Source: Marthasterias glacialis | Lineage: Eukaryota; Echinodermata; Asteroidea; Forcipulatida; Asteriidae | Reading direction: 5' to 3' | DNA: 64,000 bases | Assembly (NCBI GenBank): GCA_911728455.2 | Contig: OU452236.1 | Coordinates: 11,213,195-11,277,194, forward strand | Shown here: positions 24,024 through 37,400 of the stretch, piece after piece | Position numbering within the stretch: the stretch's first letter is position 1 | How the letters are laid out: the number at the start of each line of letters is the position of its first letter | Made by a program: the position numbers and the translations under genes | The notes under the pieces: generated by a model | Told to the model about the DNA's origin: nothing | What the model saw: the letters and a program-made list of their open reading frames with translations, nothing else | Databases searched by the model: none

Positions 24024-27000
24024 TTAATAAATAAAAAAAAAACTTGTTGCTATCGTTTTCCGTATGACAGTGAGCGTTACAACCCTCCTGACTCCGGTTA
24101 CTTGGAACCAGTGCCTACCCTCACAGGCTTCCCTTTGCGGGTGACAAAAAAATTGGCAGGTTGGTTTCACGGAGCTAGGGGTGCTTGGACGCACCGACTC
24201 GGCATATACTTGCAGCATTCTGTACAGCTGCTCATCAATGACCACTTCTGCCGGGCCAGTGACGTCCGCTGTCTTGTGTTTTTTGACCTATAGGCCTAAT
24301 GTTCAAATGAAAACAAGTTTGACAAAAATTTCTGCAAAAAAAATCTAAAACATAATTGTGACTGTGTGCTGCTAACGAAACCAATTTCCAGAGATTTTAC
24401 ATTTGTCAGTATTTTTTTTATTAGTATTACTAATGGAGAAAAGGGGGAAAATAATCAAATTCACACAGTCACAAAATATTGCTGTATGGTTTCAAGCATG
24501 AAATATTGGTTTTCTGCATCACATACTTTTAGGTAAAAAAAATAATGTAAATGTACTTACGATGATCACCCACCGTCCTTTGTGGTGTCTGGCATTCTCA
24601 AATTCATCATTTTCCATTTTGGCAATAACTCCTGCCCTAGCTCCATTGGACAGGTGTACTGCCAACATTAAAAATGTGCGAAAAAATTATGAATCTCGCT
24701 CTGTTAGTTCCTCCTTGGCATCTATTTGATCAGAAAAAAGTGATTATTACTTATAAAAATATTTTACCAAGCGTATGTTTGAACATAAATCATTAGACCA
24801 GTACCTTCTTGTTGACTTATACTTGATGTATAATAACAATTCATACACAATTAATCAATCTTTTACTTTAGTGCTGATCCAAAAACACAGTATGTATGAT
24901 TTTTGAAGATGCATACATTATGGTCAAACTGATTTTTTTTAATTTTAACAAATACCTCATTGTAACAGGGTTTGTTTTAGTTTCAATATTACCACTTCAT
25001 GGTTTTCAAAAACTAAAACACAAAGTCTTACAAATAATTGCTGAAGTATTTCCTAAATGACCTTGTGGTGGATCATCCCTTGGACGCTTTAATCATAGAG
25101 TTGAATTTCCTCCGTAGTGAGGATCTCATCTAACAAGGAAATTGTACAAATTTAAAATTAAGGTTTTATTTGTATTGCTTACATGAAATTTTCATGTTAC
25201 TACATATAAAAATAAACACAAACGTGGGCATTCAGGTTGGCTCAGTGGTTTCTTTCCTGCCTTTCACCTCTGTGGACCCTGGTTCGAATCCCGGACTGGA
25301 GCCTCGCATGTCGATTGGGTTTTCAGGATTGCTTGGGTTTTTTCTTAAATTTGAGTTTTCCCTCCCACAATTTAAACTGAAATTTCTTCATCATCTTGAA
25401 TAATGGCATTTCACACCAGCATTATTAAAAACGATTTTACAAATCAGAGCATATTACCTGAAATTTTAGAGCGTATTGTTGATCTCCTCATCTTCAATGC
25501 TTTTTTAAGGTGTCTATTCATGTGACTGGCACATCAGTTGGCATCATGGAGGTATTTCTCCGTGACACCAACAGATTTCTTACAGCTGGGTTGATGTCAA
25601 AAAAATACATTTTGATAAACTTTGACCATAATGTCGTATTGTACCCGGCTGTAATGTAGAAGACCGAAACCTATTCAGGGTTCTAATGACGAAGAAGAAG
25701 AAACATTGACACAGTATTAAAGTTCATGCTCATCACTGTTTAAGTAGACACTTAACCAGTGATGGGCATGAGCTTTAATACTGTATACTTCATGAAAAAA
25801 ACTGAAGCATTTACGTAAATGCTTCAGTTTTTTTGCACAAATCAAGATATACGTATTCAAAAACGTTAAAACTTTAGGCAGAAATATTCAAAGGAAATTT
25901 TTCTACCATCATTATCTTTGTATCGTGTCAGGTACATGAAAATCTGTGAACATTCATGTTTACCAATGTTGATCTTGGGCTTTAAGTATTCTTTATGATG
26001 TTACATGTTGATCAGTATTTTAAGTAGCCTATGATTCAGAGATCCATCTGCAAATTCGTTCTTGTTTAAGTATAAGCTAACAATGTACAGTGAGTATACA
26101 ATGTCAGTGAATGAAACTGCTTTTTAAAAAACAAACTGCATGCTATTAAGCCAAATGATAAAAACACAATATATGTAAAATTGCAGGTAACCATGTATAA
26201 ATCTCTTTCGGAAGACTTGTCTTTCTCCTAAAGACGAGCATACCAGATCTTTTCAGAGCCACCACTACTCCCAAAAGAGATTTATACATGGTTGTACCCG
26301 CTAGTTTACTAGTTATAGTTTCATATTATCCTTCACACCATGCCAAGCTTCAAACATTACTAACTCGGTTAGCGGCATAGTAAAGGCACTTTCTTGGGGG
26401 GGGGGGGCAGTGGAAGCCTACATTTGCCGACTGACATCAAATGAAAGTAAAAGCACAATGACGTGGGACTCACCAATATGTGGGGGTTCGTGGGCATAGC
26501 CCCCGAGCGCTCATAAGGTTTTTCAGTGATTCGAAGGTTTAAATGGCCTTCAGATTAAACCTTCCAGCCGATCAGTATAGACAACTCATCTACGAAATGC
26601 AAGCTTTGAAAACTGTCTTTTTTTTGCGAATTCCCTATTGGCGTATTAGACACAATTTATAGTGGGTTCCTGGGGCAAAGCCCCCGGACGCTCAACGGTT
26701 TTAAGTGTTTTCAGGGCTGAGGAGGACCGTCAGGTTGCCGAAAATAGACGTTTAATTTTGAAATTCAAACTTTGAATACTTTGGACTCGGGACAAATCTC
26801 CTACTGTTGGAGTTTATAGGGACAACAATTCTTATAGGAGTCCGGGGCGAAGCCCCCGGACGCTCTACGGCTTTTAGAGTTTTCAGAGCGTAGATTTCCA
26901 CACGTTGCCGAGAATTTTAAATTTGGTAAATCAAAGTTTGACTTCTAACACGACAAGGATTAAACTAAAATTTTCACTCGGTAAATCCAGCCGGCAAATC

Positions 27001-28228
27001 TCTGGCTTGCCGAATGGATTTGAGTTCAGCCCGAGCACTTACTGGGTAAGATGGGTGCTCAATTTGCCGACTGTGGCTTTAAATGCCGACTTATTGGGGC
27101 GTCACCCCCCCCCCCCCCCCACCACCACCCCGGTCGCTACGCCGCTGTCTAGTCCCATCATATACTTTTTAAACTCTGACCACACTGGGTCTGTATAAAG
27201 GTGTTCGACGTTTTTTTATTATGAATTAACCGAAACAATGCTAGCCAGATATTATTTAAATAATTCGTTACTGTTAAAGAAAATAAAGTTTTATCACTTC
27301 CCTCTCAGACCCCTGAGCCAAACTGCATTGAGCTTTTTTAAGGACAAAAAAAGTAGCTCAAGACAAAACGTTTGTTTCTGTCTGGATTAATGTTACCATA
27401 AAAAAATAATATACGGTATTGTTGTCCGTGCTTGGTTAGTACCTGAACTTGTCAATTTGACTGACCTGAAGCGTTAGGGAAAATGTTCTGCTTCATAAGC
27501 AGCTGTTGGAAAGGTTTTGTGTTAAGTCAAACTGCTTACTCACAATTGAAAATGTTGTTTCCTGACAATTCAGATGTAAAAATCTAAAGCAATCTTCTTT
27601 TTGTACTTATTTGTGTTATGGTTTGACTAATTCGAAAGGGAGAACGTGTTAACAATAAAATTACCATTATTAAATCTTCTCTTTGGCTTTGACGGGGATG
27701 TCTTCGTTGGTTGGGCAATCTCTAACAGATCCTGGTACTTCTTTTCTTCAATCTGTGGATCATAATTCAATTTTATTACAAATTATAGTTATGAAATTTT
27801 CCAATCAACTGAGAGCTACATGTAATGTTACATGAACTTTTCTCAGGTTTTATTTTTTAATCCTTGAACTTATTATCCACTATAAATACCAAGATTTAAT
27901 TAACCTCAGTAGTAGTTCTTAAAAGAAAAAGAATATTTGTTCAGCTCTTTAATTCAACACCAGTGTTAGCATAATCTTTAGGCCAGTAAAAAACACGGCA
28001 CGACACTTTGGAGAGTTTCTTGGTTTTATTTCCATAACAAAGAAGTGCATTTTTTATCATGAGCTTATAAGAACTTTTTCTTTATTTATTTTTAGTCAAA
28101 ACGGTTCGCAAATAAAATTTTGCCAAGAGAGTAACTACCTTTATTTTGTGAACCCGTCGTAAGTGGTGGTCCACTCGCAAAAGACCAACACTCCCACAGT
28201 CTTGGATAGGGCTTTCATGGCGCACTCT
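24024..28228 (-). CDS. Tyrosine-recombinase-like (Crypton-type) gene, scattered exons
   Basis: Minus-strand exons: 28139-28228 (30 codons, DCGSVGLLRVDHHLRRVHKIK-like C2H2 finger with a Ser in place of the first Cys), 27665-27752 (IEEKKYQDLLEIAQPTKT), 24561-24658 (HLSNGARAGVIAKMENDEF) and an exon from 24287 (VKKHKTADVTGPAEVVIDEQ, LYRMLQVYAESVRP). All inner junctions are AG/GT, and phases 0,1,0 fit. A further candidate is 25458-25525 (HMNRHLKKALKMRR), whose acceptor phase does not fit directly. The order finger, NGARAG..., HKT..GPA.VV... is that of Crypton/tyrosine-recombinase-like proteins seen in many invertebrate genomes (from memory). The core-binding part and the catalytic C-terminus were not found, so it is incomplete or has unseen exons. 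The 24287 exon runs open to 24024; its donor is unclear. It lies head-to-head with the MFSD6-like gene at 28472. Confidence 0.55.
25225..25408 (+). mobile_element. tRNA-derived SINE
   Basis: Has an A box (TTGGCTCAGTGGT, 25237-25249) and a perfect B box (GGTTCGAATCC, 25281-25291) at tRNA-like spacing. A non-tRNA body follows with a TTTTCTTAAATTTGAGTTTTC stretch and an end near AATAATGGC. It lies in a presumed intron of the recombinase-like gene. Confidence 0.75.
25711..25834. repeat. Two adjacent hairpins, one a perfect 40-bp palindrome
   Basis: ACAGTATTAAAGTTCATGCT pairs with AGCTTTAATACTGT (25711-25784). Immediately after, 25795-25834 is a perfect 40-base palindrome centred on ACGT with A7/T7 ends. 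Confidence 0.85.
26186..26298. mobile_element. Small MITE-like inverted repeat
   Basis: GGTAACCATGTATAAATCTC at the left is mirrored by GAGATTTATACATGGTTGTACC at the right around ~65 bases. Confidence 0.7.
26371..27146 (+). mobile_element. Repeat element with AGCGGCRTAG ends, copy 1
   Basis: Starts AGCGGCATAG and ends CTACGCCGCT. Contains poly-G and poly-C runs and TTGCCGAATGGATTTG. An inverted copy with nested insertions lies at 29743-31114 and a partial one at 43363-43697. Recurrent GCCCCCGGACGCTC blocks show an internal tandem duplication. Confidence 0.75.
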
Positions 28229-28471
28229 CTATGGTGAGAGTAATCCTACGCATTCCTTCATTCATTGTAGCCGCAATCAACTCGGTTCGTACAACTCCAA
28301 TGTAAAAAGACACACAAAAAAATTCACAAAGAGTAACGTACTCAGTGAAAGCTTTGGTGCAGAATTCCAGGTTTTAACCCATGCAGTGGAGGCTTTTGAA
28401 AGTGGGAAGTCGAGCGTGGTAAATCACAGGCCTAGAGAAGGGTTTTAGTGGTTTCGGATTGAGTTATCAAC
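28229..28471. promoter_or_regulatory. Putative shared upstream region of two divergent genes
   Basis: Only 243 bases separate the finger-encoding exon (minus) from the start codon of MFSD6-like copy 2 (plus). If that exon is the first one, the interval must hold both promoters. No TATA box stands out, and the minus-strand exon may be internal. Confidence 0.3.
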
Positions 28472-31400
28472 ATGGCGGACAGGGATTTACCGAGTTCTGA
28501 AAAACGAGAACGTATTCTCCAAGCTCTCACCCAAGCCAGTGAGCTGGAGTCGAAAGAATATCAGAATCATCAAGGGGGACATGAACCTATTGATCAAGGT
28601 ACTATAAAGAAGACAGAATGGAATTTAGATGAAGGGAGCAAGGAATCGAAAACCAAGCTACAAACTTTGCATGATTGCATCCACGTTGACGAGACTGTCC
28701 TTGAGAATAAGTTGGTATACTTTATGTTCAATGTTGGGGCGGCTGGGGTTTTGCCGTATCTTTCTGTCTATGCCTTGCAGTTGGGACTCCCATTGTGGCA
28801 TATTTCTCTCATTATTGGTGCTGGATTGTTGGTGGGATCAATCATTACACCCCTGGTGGGATTCTTCGCAGACAAATCCAGACTTCATCGTGCGGTTTTT
28901 GTCGCTGGCGTTTGCCTTTGGATGGCGTTCACTCTGTTGGCTGTGTTCTGGCCCAAACCAGCCCGGGTTGACTGCGATACAGCCAGGGTTCAGCTATTAG
29001 AGGTGTTGTCAGAAGAGTGTGTGAACACCCCAACAAGCCGAATAAAAGCATATTCTGAGCAGATGGCCCGCTTTCCAATTGTACTCCAAACAACACCACA
29101 GTCGTGTACTATTGATATAAGACAAATATGCCCAGTTGATATGCCCTCATCTAACGCCACCACAAACCCACTGCAAAACCGCTACGCTGCACAAGACCCG
29201 GAGGTGGCCACATCAGCCGCAAACCTCACTGAGGCTTACATGGAACCTCTGAGGGATACGCACCTCGGCTGGCTGTACAACCAAACAGCGTTACAGCGAA
29301 CCTCCATCGCCGTGTTTGTTTTGGTAGCAGCTGGCAGTGTGAGCCAAATGTCGACATTGTCCATGACCGACGTAGCAACTTTGGTATCCCTTGGTGAGGC
29401 CCGGAGAGACCACTATGGCTGGCAAAGATCATTTAGCACAATGGGATATTCTATCTCGTAAGTTAACGACTCTTAATCAATTTACTAACTAATCTATATA
29501 ACTCATAGAGCAATATATATAGCTCCATGATATGAAAACAATGCTCTTTGGATTAGTATGGTATGACACTAACGTACAAACCTCAGCAACTACGCCCTTT
29601 GAGTATTAGAACAAATATTGGTGTTTGAAAGATTCAAATTCCCATTTTACAATGGGCGTGGTAAAGATATTCAACCAGACTAAAAAATATATCCGCACAT
29701 TGGTACAGTAAACCTAATCATATTCATATTGTAAATTTAATCAGCGGCGTAGCGACCGGGTGTGTGTGTGTGTAGGGGGTGGGGGTGGTGGTGACACCCC
29801 AATATTTTTCCTAGGTCGGCATTTAGAGCCATAGTTGGCAAATTGAGCACCAAACTTACCCGAGCGAGTAAGGGCTCAGGCTGAACACAAATCTATTCGG
29901 CAAGCCTTGAGATTTGTTGACTGGATTTGCCGACTGACAATTTTAGTTTAATCCTTGTAGTTTGAGAAGTCAAACGCTTCACCCCCGGACCGCCCTTGCA
30001 GAATTTCCGCCAGTAATAAACTTCGTTAGGGTCATTAGTTTACCAGCGCCGTAACTACGATAACATTTTAGGGCAACAAAGGGGGGCACCATTTTCCTAT
30101 AGGGGGCACTTTTGGCCAATTAAACCTGTTGTTTTCGTTTGTCTTTTTCATAAACAAGCCCCTTCAGCGCTCTTCTTGGCCCAATTTTCTAGAGCTGTTT
30201 AAGCAGAAAAATTGCTTAACAATTTTCTGCTAAGCAGAAATGAGCAGGATACCAGTCACAAATTGTTTCTGTGACATGGTAGTTTGGCTGGCAACCTTAT
30301 TCTTTTAAGCATAATTTTGTTTGTGCTTAGCTACTTTTTGTGCTTAAGCAGCTCTATGAAATTGGGCCCTGACGTGTTGAGGTATAACAAAACATTCTGC
30401 GTGTAAATAAGTGACGAATAAGTTCAAGACATCGTTAAGAATATTTAAAAAGTATATTTTCCCAAAATATACATGAGTCCATGACAAGATAATATCCCTT
30501 AACACACAGATAACAAATCTAATGAATTTGTTATTAAACGAACTGCGAAAAGTGTAAGTGAAAAGTTGACCATCTTAAAAATCCATTTACTGGAAACGTG
30601 TTATTTGCCGATTCGTCAGTATGAGAAAAATGCGACGAAATAATACAATAATAGTTTTAAAAACATTGAAATTACTACATAAAAGCTCATAAAATGTAAC
30701 AATTTATTCTGGTAATTTTTAATCTCAAAAGTCCAGATTTCAATTTTCGGCAACTTGACGGTCCTCCTTAGCCCTGAAAATACTTTAAACCGTAGAGATT
30801 CAGGGGGCTTCGCCCCCTTGACCCACACTAGAATGTGTGTCCATACTCCAAAAGGGTATTCGCAAAACAAAATTACGGTTTTCAAAGCTTGCATTTCGAA
30901 TATGAGTCGTGTAATGCTCAGCATCTGAGGGCCATTTTAAACCTTCAAATCACTGAAAAACCTCATGGGCGCTCAGGGGCTATGCCCCAAACCCCCTCGT
31001 GTAGGTGAGTCCCATATCATTGCACTTTTACTTCGAATTTGGTAATGTCCGTCAGCAAATGTAGGCTTCCACCCCCCCCCCCCCCCCAAGAAAGTGCATT
31101 CACTATACACCGCTGAACCTAATCATATTATTATTCATACAGTAAACCTAATCATTGTTCTATAACGTGTCCTCGATTCCCAAACACTTTACTTATGACA
31201 AACACTTGACAAACACTTTACTTATGAAACAGAATCGTATCAGACTGCCAACCGAAATACTTCTATATATCATAAATTTTTGACATCCAAGATCGTTGTT
31301 GGTTGGTTTCGGTCTTCACCAATCACGGAAGGCTGAATATCTCTGTGGGTTGGAATGGAGGCAGACGGACTATCTCATCGGTGCTTTGATCTTTGCTGGG

Positions 31401-34400
31401 TTCCTGACCACCAGCTTGGCAGTGTCAGGTTACGTTAAGTTCAAGGTGGGTAAACTCAATAAGCGATTTTCGAGTTAGATTTGAAAGATACCTATTACAA
31501 TGACTTGCTTAGTCACAAGTTACCCCTTATTTCAAATCCTGAGGCTATAAGATACAGTTGCGATGTCACATGATTCAAGTTTGTGCACCCATACACAATT
31601 TTGAATGAATGTGTATGGCACAATGGTACCAGGCTTTGCCCATCTGGGGGGTTTCTATACAAAAGCTTGCCCCAAACCATTTGACAGAGCAACTGTCTCT
31701 ACAGTCTGAGGAATTCAAATTCAATGTGTAACTAAGCAAGTCATTGTACCAGACATATTCAAATCTAACACGTAGATGGCGCAATCAGCTTGTGGATCGT
31801 GCCAAGGGCGTCGATCGCTACCGAAAAGTGGGGGGGGGGGGGGGGGGGGGGCGTGCGATACAACGCAATAAAATACGGCGATGTAACGCAATAAAATACG
31901 GCGATATAACGCAATAGTACGGGGATATAACGCAATGAATACGGCGATATAACGCCGTAAAATTACAATGTGTTTCCTAGGAAGTGGCGAATATGAGCCA
32001 CCGTACCATTGCCTTAATCTAAAAACATCTCCAATTTGTCAGTTGGTATATATGCAATTTCTGGGGATTTTTTAAATAGTTTTTTTAAGTGTTTTGGTAA
32101 AGATCTGTCATAAAATTTTAGAATTGGTTCGTTTATTCTTCACAGCACAGTGACCTGTCTTCCAATCATTCTTTAAGTGCCGTGGCTGAAGCTATTTTGA
32201 CTGTGAATTATGGCTCGGTGTTTGTCACAGCATTCTTTCTGTCTTTGTGCAATGGCGCCTTCAACACTCTCCTAGTGTGGCATCTTCACAACATGGGTAT
32301 GATTAATACATAAAGATGCTGTATTTCCCACCCTCTTCTGTCCCCGGCTTGGGCGTACGCCCGTTTGAAACGCCCCAAAGAAAGCGCACGTTTCATTAAA
32401 ACAAAATAATGATGGAGCCTTAGCTTAAGCCCAAGTTGTGGTTTCAAAATCTACTGACCAGCCGTCAGTAACTGGTTTAAAACCTAAAGATTTGTGAACC
32501 AAAAATATATATAATATACACGCATGACAAAAGTGAACAGTTGTTCTCAGGAAGTTCACGTATTAATATCAGCCCTCAAACACTTCTCACCGAAAACGTG
32601 TCACTGGGGAAAAAGGTCTTGATTAGTACCCCGTGTGTTTTTCACGTAATAGGTGCAACTGTAACACTCATGGGTGCTGGGATAGCAATTCATGCACTCG
32701 GTGATGTCATAACGTCGTTTTGTACTGTGTGGATCATCAAGAGGTTTGGGTACCACATCCCACTAGCCGCTGGTCTCACTGGGTATAGCCTGACGTTCTT
32801 CTGTTACGCCATTATGTCAAGACCTGGTTGGCTTGTTGTCGTGGAAATCATCCACGGTGAGTCCTATCATGCAGATAGATTTAGGTAGAAAGATTGTTTC
32901 TATGACCCTTGCTGAAGTTCAAAGAGGGGTTCTAAGCCCGATGTATGCTTGGTGCTTGTTATGTTTGTTTCATGGGTTATGAGTTTATCTACACCCAGTA
33001 ACTGGACGCTGTAGTCCTGTTTTAAGATTTTGACATTATCGGTCGTACTAGCGCCCCAGTCCGTGATATATTTGGGAATTGTGACGAAGCGGATTCTTTA
33101 TGAATCAGTTATAAAATTGTCAAAATTACGAAAAAGACTCAACAGGATTACTGGAAAAACGCCTACTGGCTTCTCAATCTATCATGGATGAAATCAAACG
33201 CATTTAATTATACTCACGATCATTTTCGGTCCTCCAAATCGATGATTTTTTAGGCCACCTAAAATGCAGTCGTTACGATCTGCGTTTTACTATTACGTGA
33301 CATCAACTACTGTTAACAAAAAGGAATGCGTGTTCGCTGATAAGAGGCGCCAAAGTGTAAATTTATTATTTAATGATACTATTTGTAAATAAGTCGTTAT
33401 ATAATATATAAATTGTTATTTAACAATTTTTTTCACAGTTTTTTATAAATAATTAATTTCACCCATGCAATTATATAATATACAATTGTTTAAAGCATTC
33501 ATTATATATATATAATTTATACACACCCTTTCATTGTTTACAAACAATATCAACTGTGATTTTTTGTATGTAAATAATTGTTTTGCACCGCACAATTATA
33601 TATAAATAATTGTGTTGATCATTACATTTATATACAAATAAGCACGATGAAGAAATTTTATATGTAAATAATGATTTTCGCCAGTGAAATTATATAATAT
33701 ATAATTGTTGAACGGCTTTTACTATATATATATAATTTATACACACCATTTCATTATATACAAACAAAATCAACTGTGAGTTTTTTATATGTAAATAATT
33801 AATGTGCACCGCGAAATAACATATAAATAATTGTATTGATCATTACATTTATTTATAAATAAGCACGACGGAGAAATTTTATATGTAAATAATGATTTTC
33901 GCCCATGCAATTATACAATATATAAATGTTTGACAGCGTTCATTATATGTATATAATTGTACGTGGACGAGGCTTTGATATAATATGTAATGAAACGAAT
34001 ACGTGGACGAGGCTGTGATATATAATGAAAACGCGTTGCGTTCATTATTTATAAATAAAAAGTGTAGTATGTAAATTTGGTCGGAAGCCACGCCTACCTT
34101 TGAAAGGGAAGATATGTTATGAAAGGGAAGAGCGAAATCATACATGTAGCATGCAGAGAGATTGTGAATAGGAAAGACAGTATAGCAACAAAATATTTTT
34201 TTGTGGTGTGTGGTCTTAAAAACAGTCAGAAAATGAAATACCGGTTCGCACTCAAAGTGTTTCAAATACCTTTATTTTTGTTAGTTTGGTGCAATCTCTG
34301 GAGGATGAGAGGCACTATGTGACGGGCTATTTTGAAACCTTTGGAGTCATATCGTTTTAAACATGGACTAATGGGGAGGGGGGGGGGGGGTGGAGGAGTG

Positions 34401-37400
34401 GTGTATGGTTTGTAGTTGGTGGGATATGTTGGGAAAAGTATTGAGGAGCAAGATACATCTTCCAGGAAGTTTTTCTGTAAGGTTTGACATTTACTAGGAC
34501 AACTTCCAGGATAGGTGTAATTTGTTTTTTTTTAATGTGTGTGTTTATCCATATCATATCTGTTGTATTTGTAAAGCCGGCATGCTTATATCTATGAGGG
34601 ACGCATGGCATTAGAAAACAACATAGGGCAAAGATGACTTGGGAGATCGGGTGGTATGGTGTATGAGGGTGGGGTGTAGGGGTGGGGTGTTTGGAAAAGT
34701 AATTATTGCCCAGCCACAGAATTGCTCTGATAGTCCCCGGCCAATTATCATCATGTTTACTGGAGTGCGGGAAATTTGAAGCTGTTTCCTGCGGTGGCCA
34801 TTGAGAGACTGGGGGAGCAAGCGCTTATGTAATTGATGGCTTCTAGGGGCATAAGGTAATTAACCACTCCTGGACCACTTCTAATTGTTTTTGTAGGAGA
34901 AACAAAGACCTCTGTGTGGGAAGTGTAATGTCCATAGGCTGTGGTCATACCTCTCTGTAAAAAAAAATGAACAATGTACAATAAAAGTAAAAGTTAGGGA
35001 AGAGAAAGGGTTGTCCAATTTCAAAATTTACTGCTGGGAGTACACGTAGGTCTTACAATGCTGGTTAATGTCGTTTGGACCAGGGAGGTGGGAAGGAGGG
35101 ACGGCGTAGGGCTAGCCACGGACACTAGTCGCGGGCTAGCGGAGGTCGTCGTGATCGCGCCGCTTTCTTGTCGTAGTTGAGTTGTGATTTGGGTCACAGC
35201 AGATTGAATAATACGGCTGATCTGGTCACCATCACCATCGGCCATGGTCGACGTCGGTCACAGACAAAACTCGCTAAAATGACACTTAAAAGTTTTTAGT
35301 TACTTTTTAGGCACATACAAAAAGACCGCGGTCTGGTGTCACTCACAATAGCATATTGACGAGTTTTAAATACATACGCGTACTGTACATGTACAGTACA
35401 TGTACAGTATAATGCACGCAGCTGAGAAAGGACCAGACCAGACTGGCTGTACAGTGAACGTGCAGACTGTGACAGATGTCGTGATGTGAATATTTAAAAG
35501 GTAGGCGTGGCTTCCGACCAAATTTACATACTACACTTTTTGTTTATAAATAATGAAAGCAACGCGTTTTCATTATATATTATATCATAGCCTCGTCCAC
35601 GTATTCGTTTCATTATATATTATATCATAGCCTCGTCCACGTACAATTATATACATATAATGAACGCTGTCAAACATTTATATATTATATAATTGCATGG
35701 GCGAAAATCATTATTTACATATAAAATTTCTCCGTCGTGCTTATTTATATATAAATGTAATGATCAATACAATTATTTATATATAATTGCACGGTGCACA
35801 ATAATTATTTACATATAAAAAAAACTCACAGTTGATTTTGTTTGTATATAATGAAATGGTGTGTACAAATTATATATATATATATAATAAAACCCGTTCA
35901 ACAATTATATATTATATAATTTTACTGGCGAAAATCATTATTTACATATAAAATTTCTTCATCGTGCTTATTTGTATATAAATGTAATGATCAACACAAT
36001 TATTTATATATAATTGTGCGGTGCAAAACAATTATTTACATATAAAAAATCACAGTTGATATTGTTTGTAAACAATGAAAGGGTGTGTATAAATTATATA
36101 TATATAATGAATGCTTTAAAACAATTACATATTATATAATTGCATGGGCGAAATTAATTATTTTAATAAATGTGAAAAAAAATGGTTAAATAACAATTTA
36201 TATATTATATAATGACTTATTTACAAATAATATCGTTAAATAATAAATTTACACTTGGCGCCTCATACGCTGATGCCCTGACTTGTATGTTGTTTTGCGC
36301 AGTCAACGCAGGATGCCAGCTATGTGAGTCGCGCGCTCGGCCAATCATGACCCATGGAAAATTCTATACAGTGTGGTTTGCGTGTTGGCTTATGGAGACT
36401 GTTTTAACCGCGCGAAACAACATGCAAGCCGGGGCATCAGCGAACACACAATCCTTTGTTAGTAGTTGGTGTCAGATTCATAAAAAATCCGCTTCGTCAC
36501 AGTTCCCACATACATTACGGACTGGGGCGCTAGTGCGACCGATGTCAAAATTTCAAAAAGGAGTACAGCGCCCCTGTTACTGGGTCTAGAATTTATCAGA
36601 ATAATAGACCGATTGCGCGACAATGTTTACATGCGGTCACGTAACCCCATATCGGGTATGACGTCATACAGCTGGTGAAAAAATACGTGTAAGGAGATAG
36701 GCCGTGACACAGAGTGAGTTGAAAACAGTCGATTATACTTTCGTTAAGCGATGAATTAGTTAATCAGCCCCTTTATTTAAAGTAGTATGGTGTGGCATTA
36801 ATTTAAATCACATCTCTGTTTCATAATTTAGCATAATTCTTCTGAAGAGTTTTTTTAAGCCATGCACTACAGGCGTTGGACGACTATTATGTAGCCACCC
36901 GTCTGTTACTTTGTTTGTAATGTTGGCCTAAATCACTGTAAAAAAAAAAAAGGATAAACAATGTTGGAAAAGTGAGCATTAATACCTAGCCTTGCAGAAT
37001 TTCAAACAGGCAAAGGAATCACACAGTTTTGGACAGCAATTTCTTTGGAGGATTTCAGCTTCAAAACTTTGAAATTTTTGTGTTGAAAAGTGTGTGGTGA
37101 TCGCGGTCGTCTGTCCTAACGTTCCGTCGTGCGCTGTACACATCGTGCACATTTATACGGTACTTTTACAATTTTCAAGACTTGCTGGAACTGTCCTTAC
37201 TGGCTTTATTCAGCCACTTGAAGGTCTTTGGTACAAACTCTGGAATATGTTTCACAGATTTCGAGCAAAAAAAACCTCGATCGAATTAACTAAACGCATT
37301 AATCATCGTGTATCGTACCACCCTTTCCTATGGAGGATTACGTGTGTGTTTTAACCCAGCAGGGGTCACGTGACGTAGGTCGCCCAGTCGGTCTATTCGG

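Noticed and set aside
28200-28270. Short ATG frames upstream of the finger exon as a start for the minus-strand gene
   Set aside because: They are out of frame with the finger-encoding frame and end within 17-26 codons.
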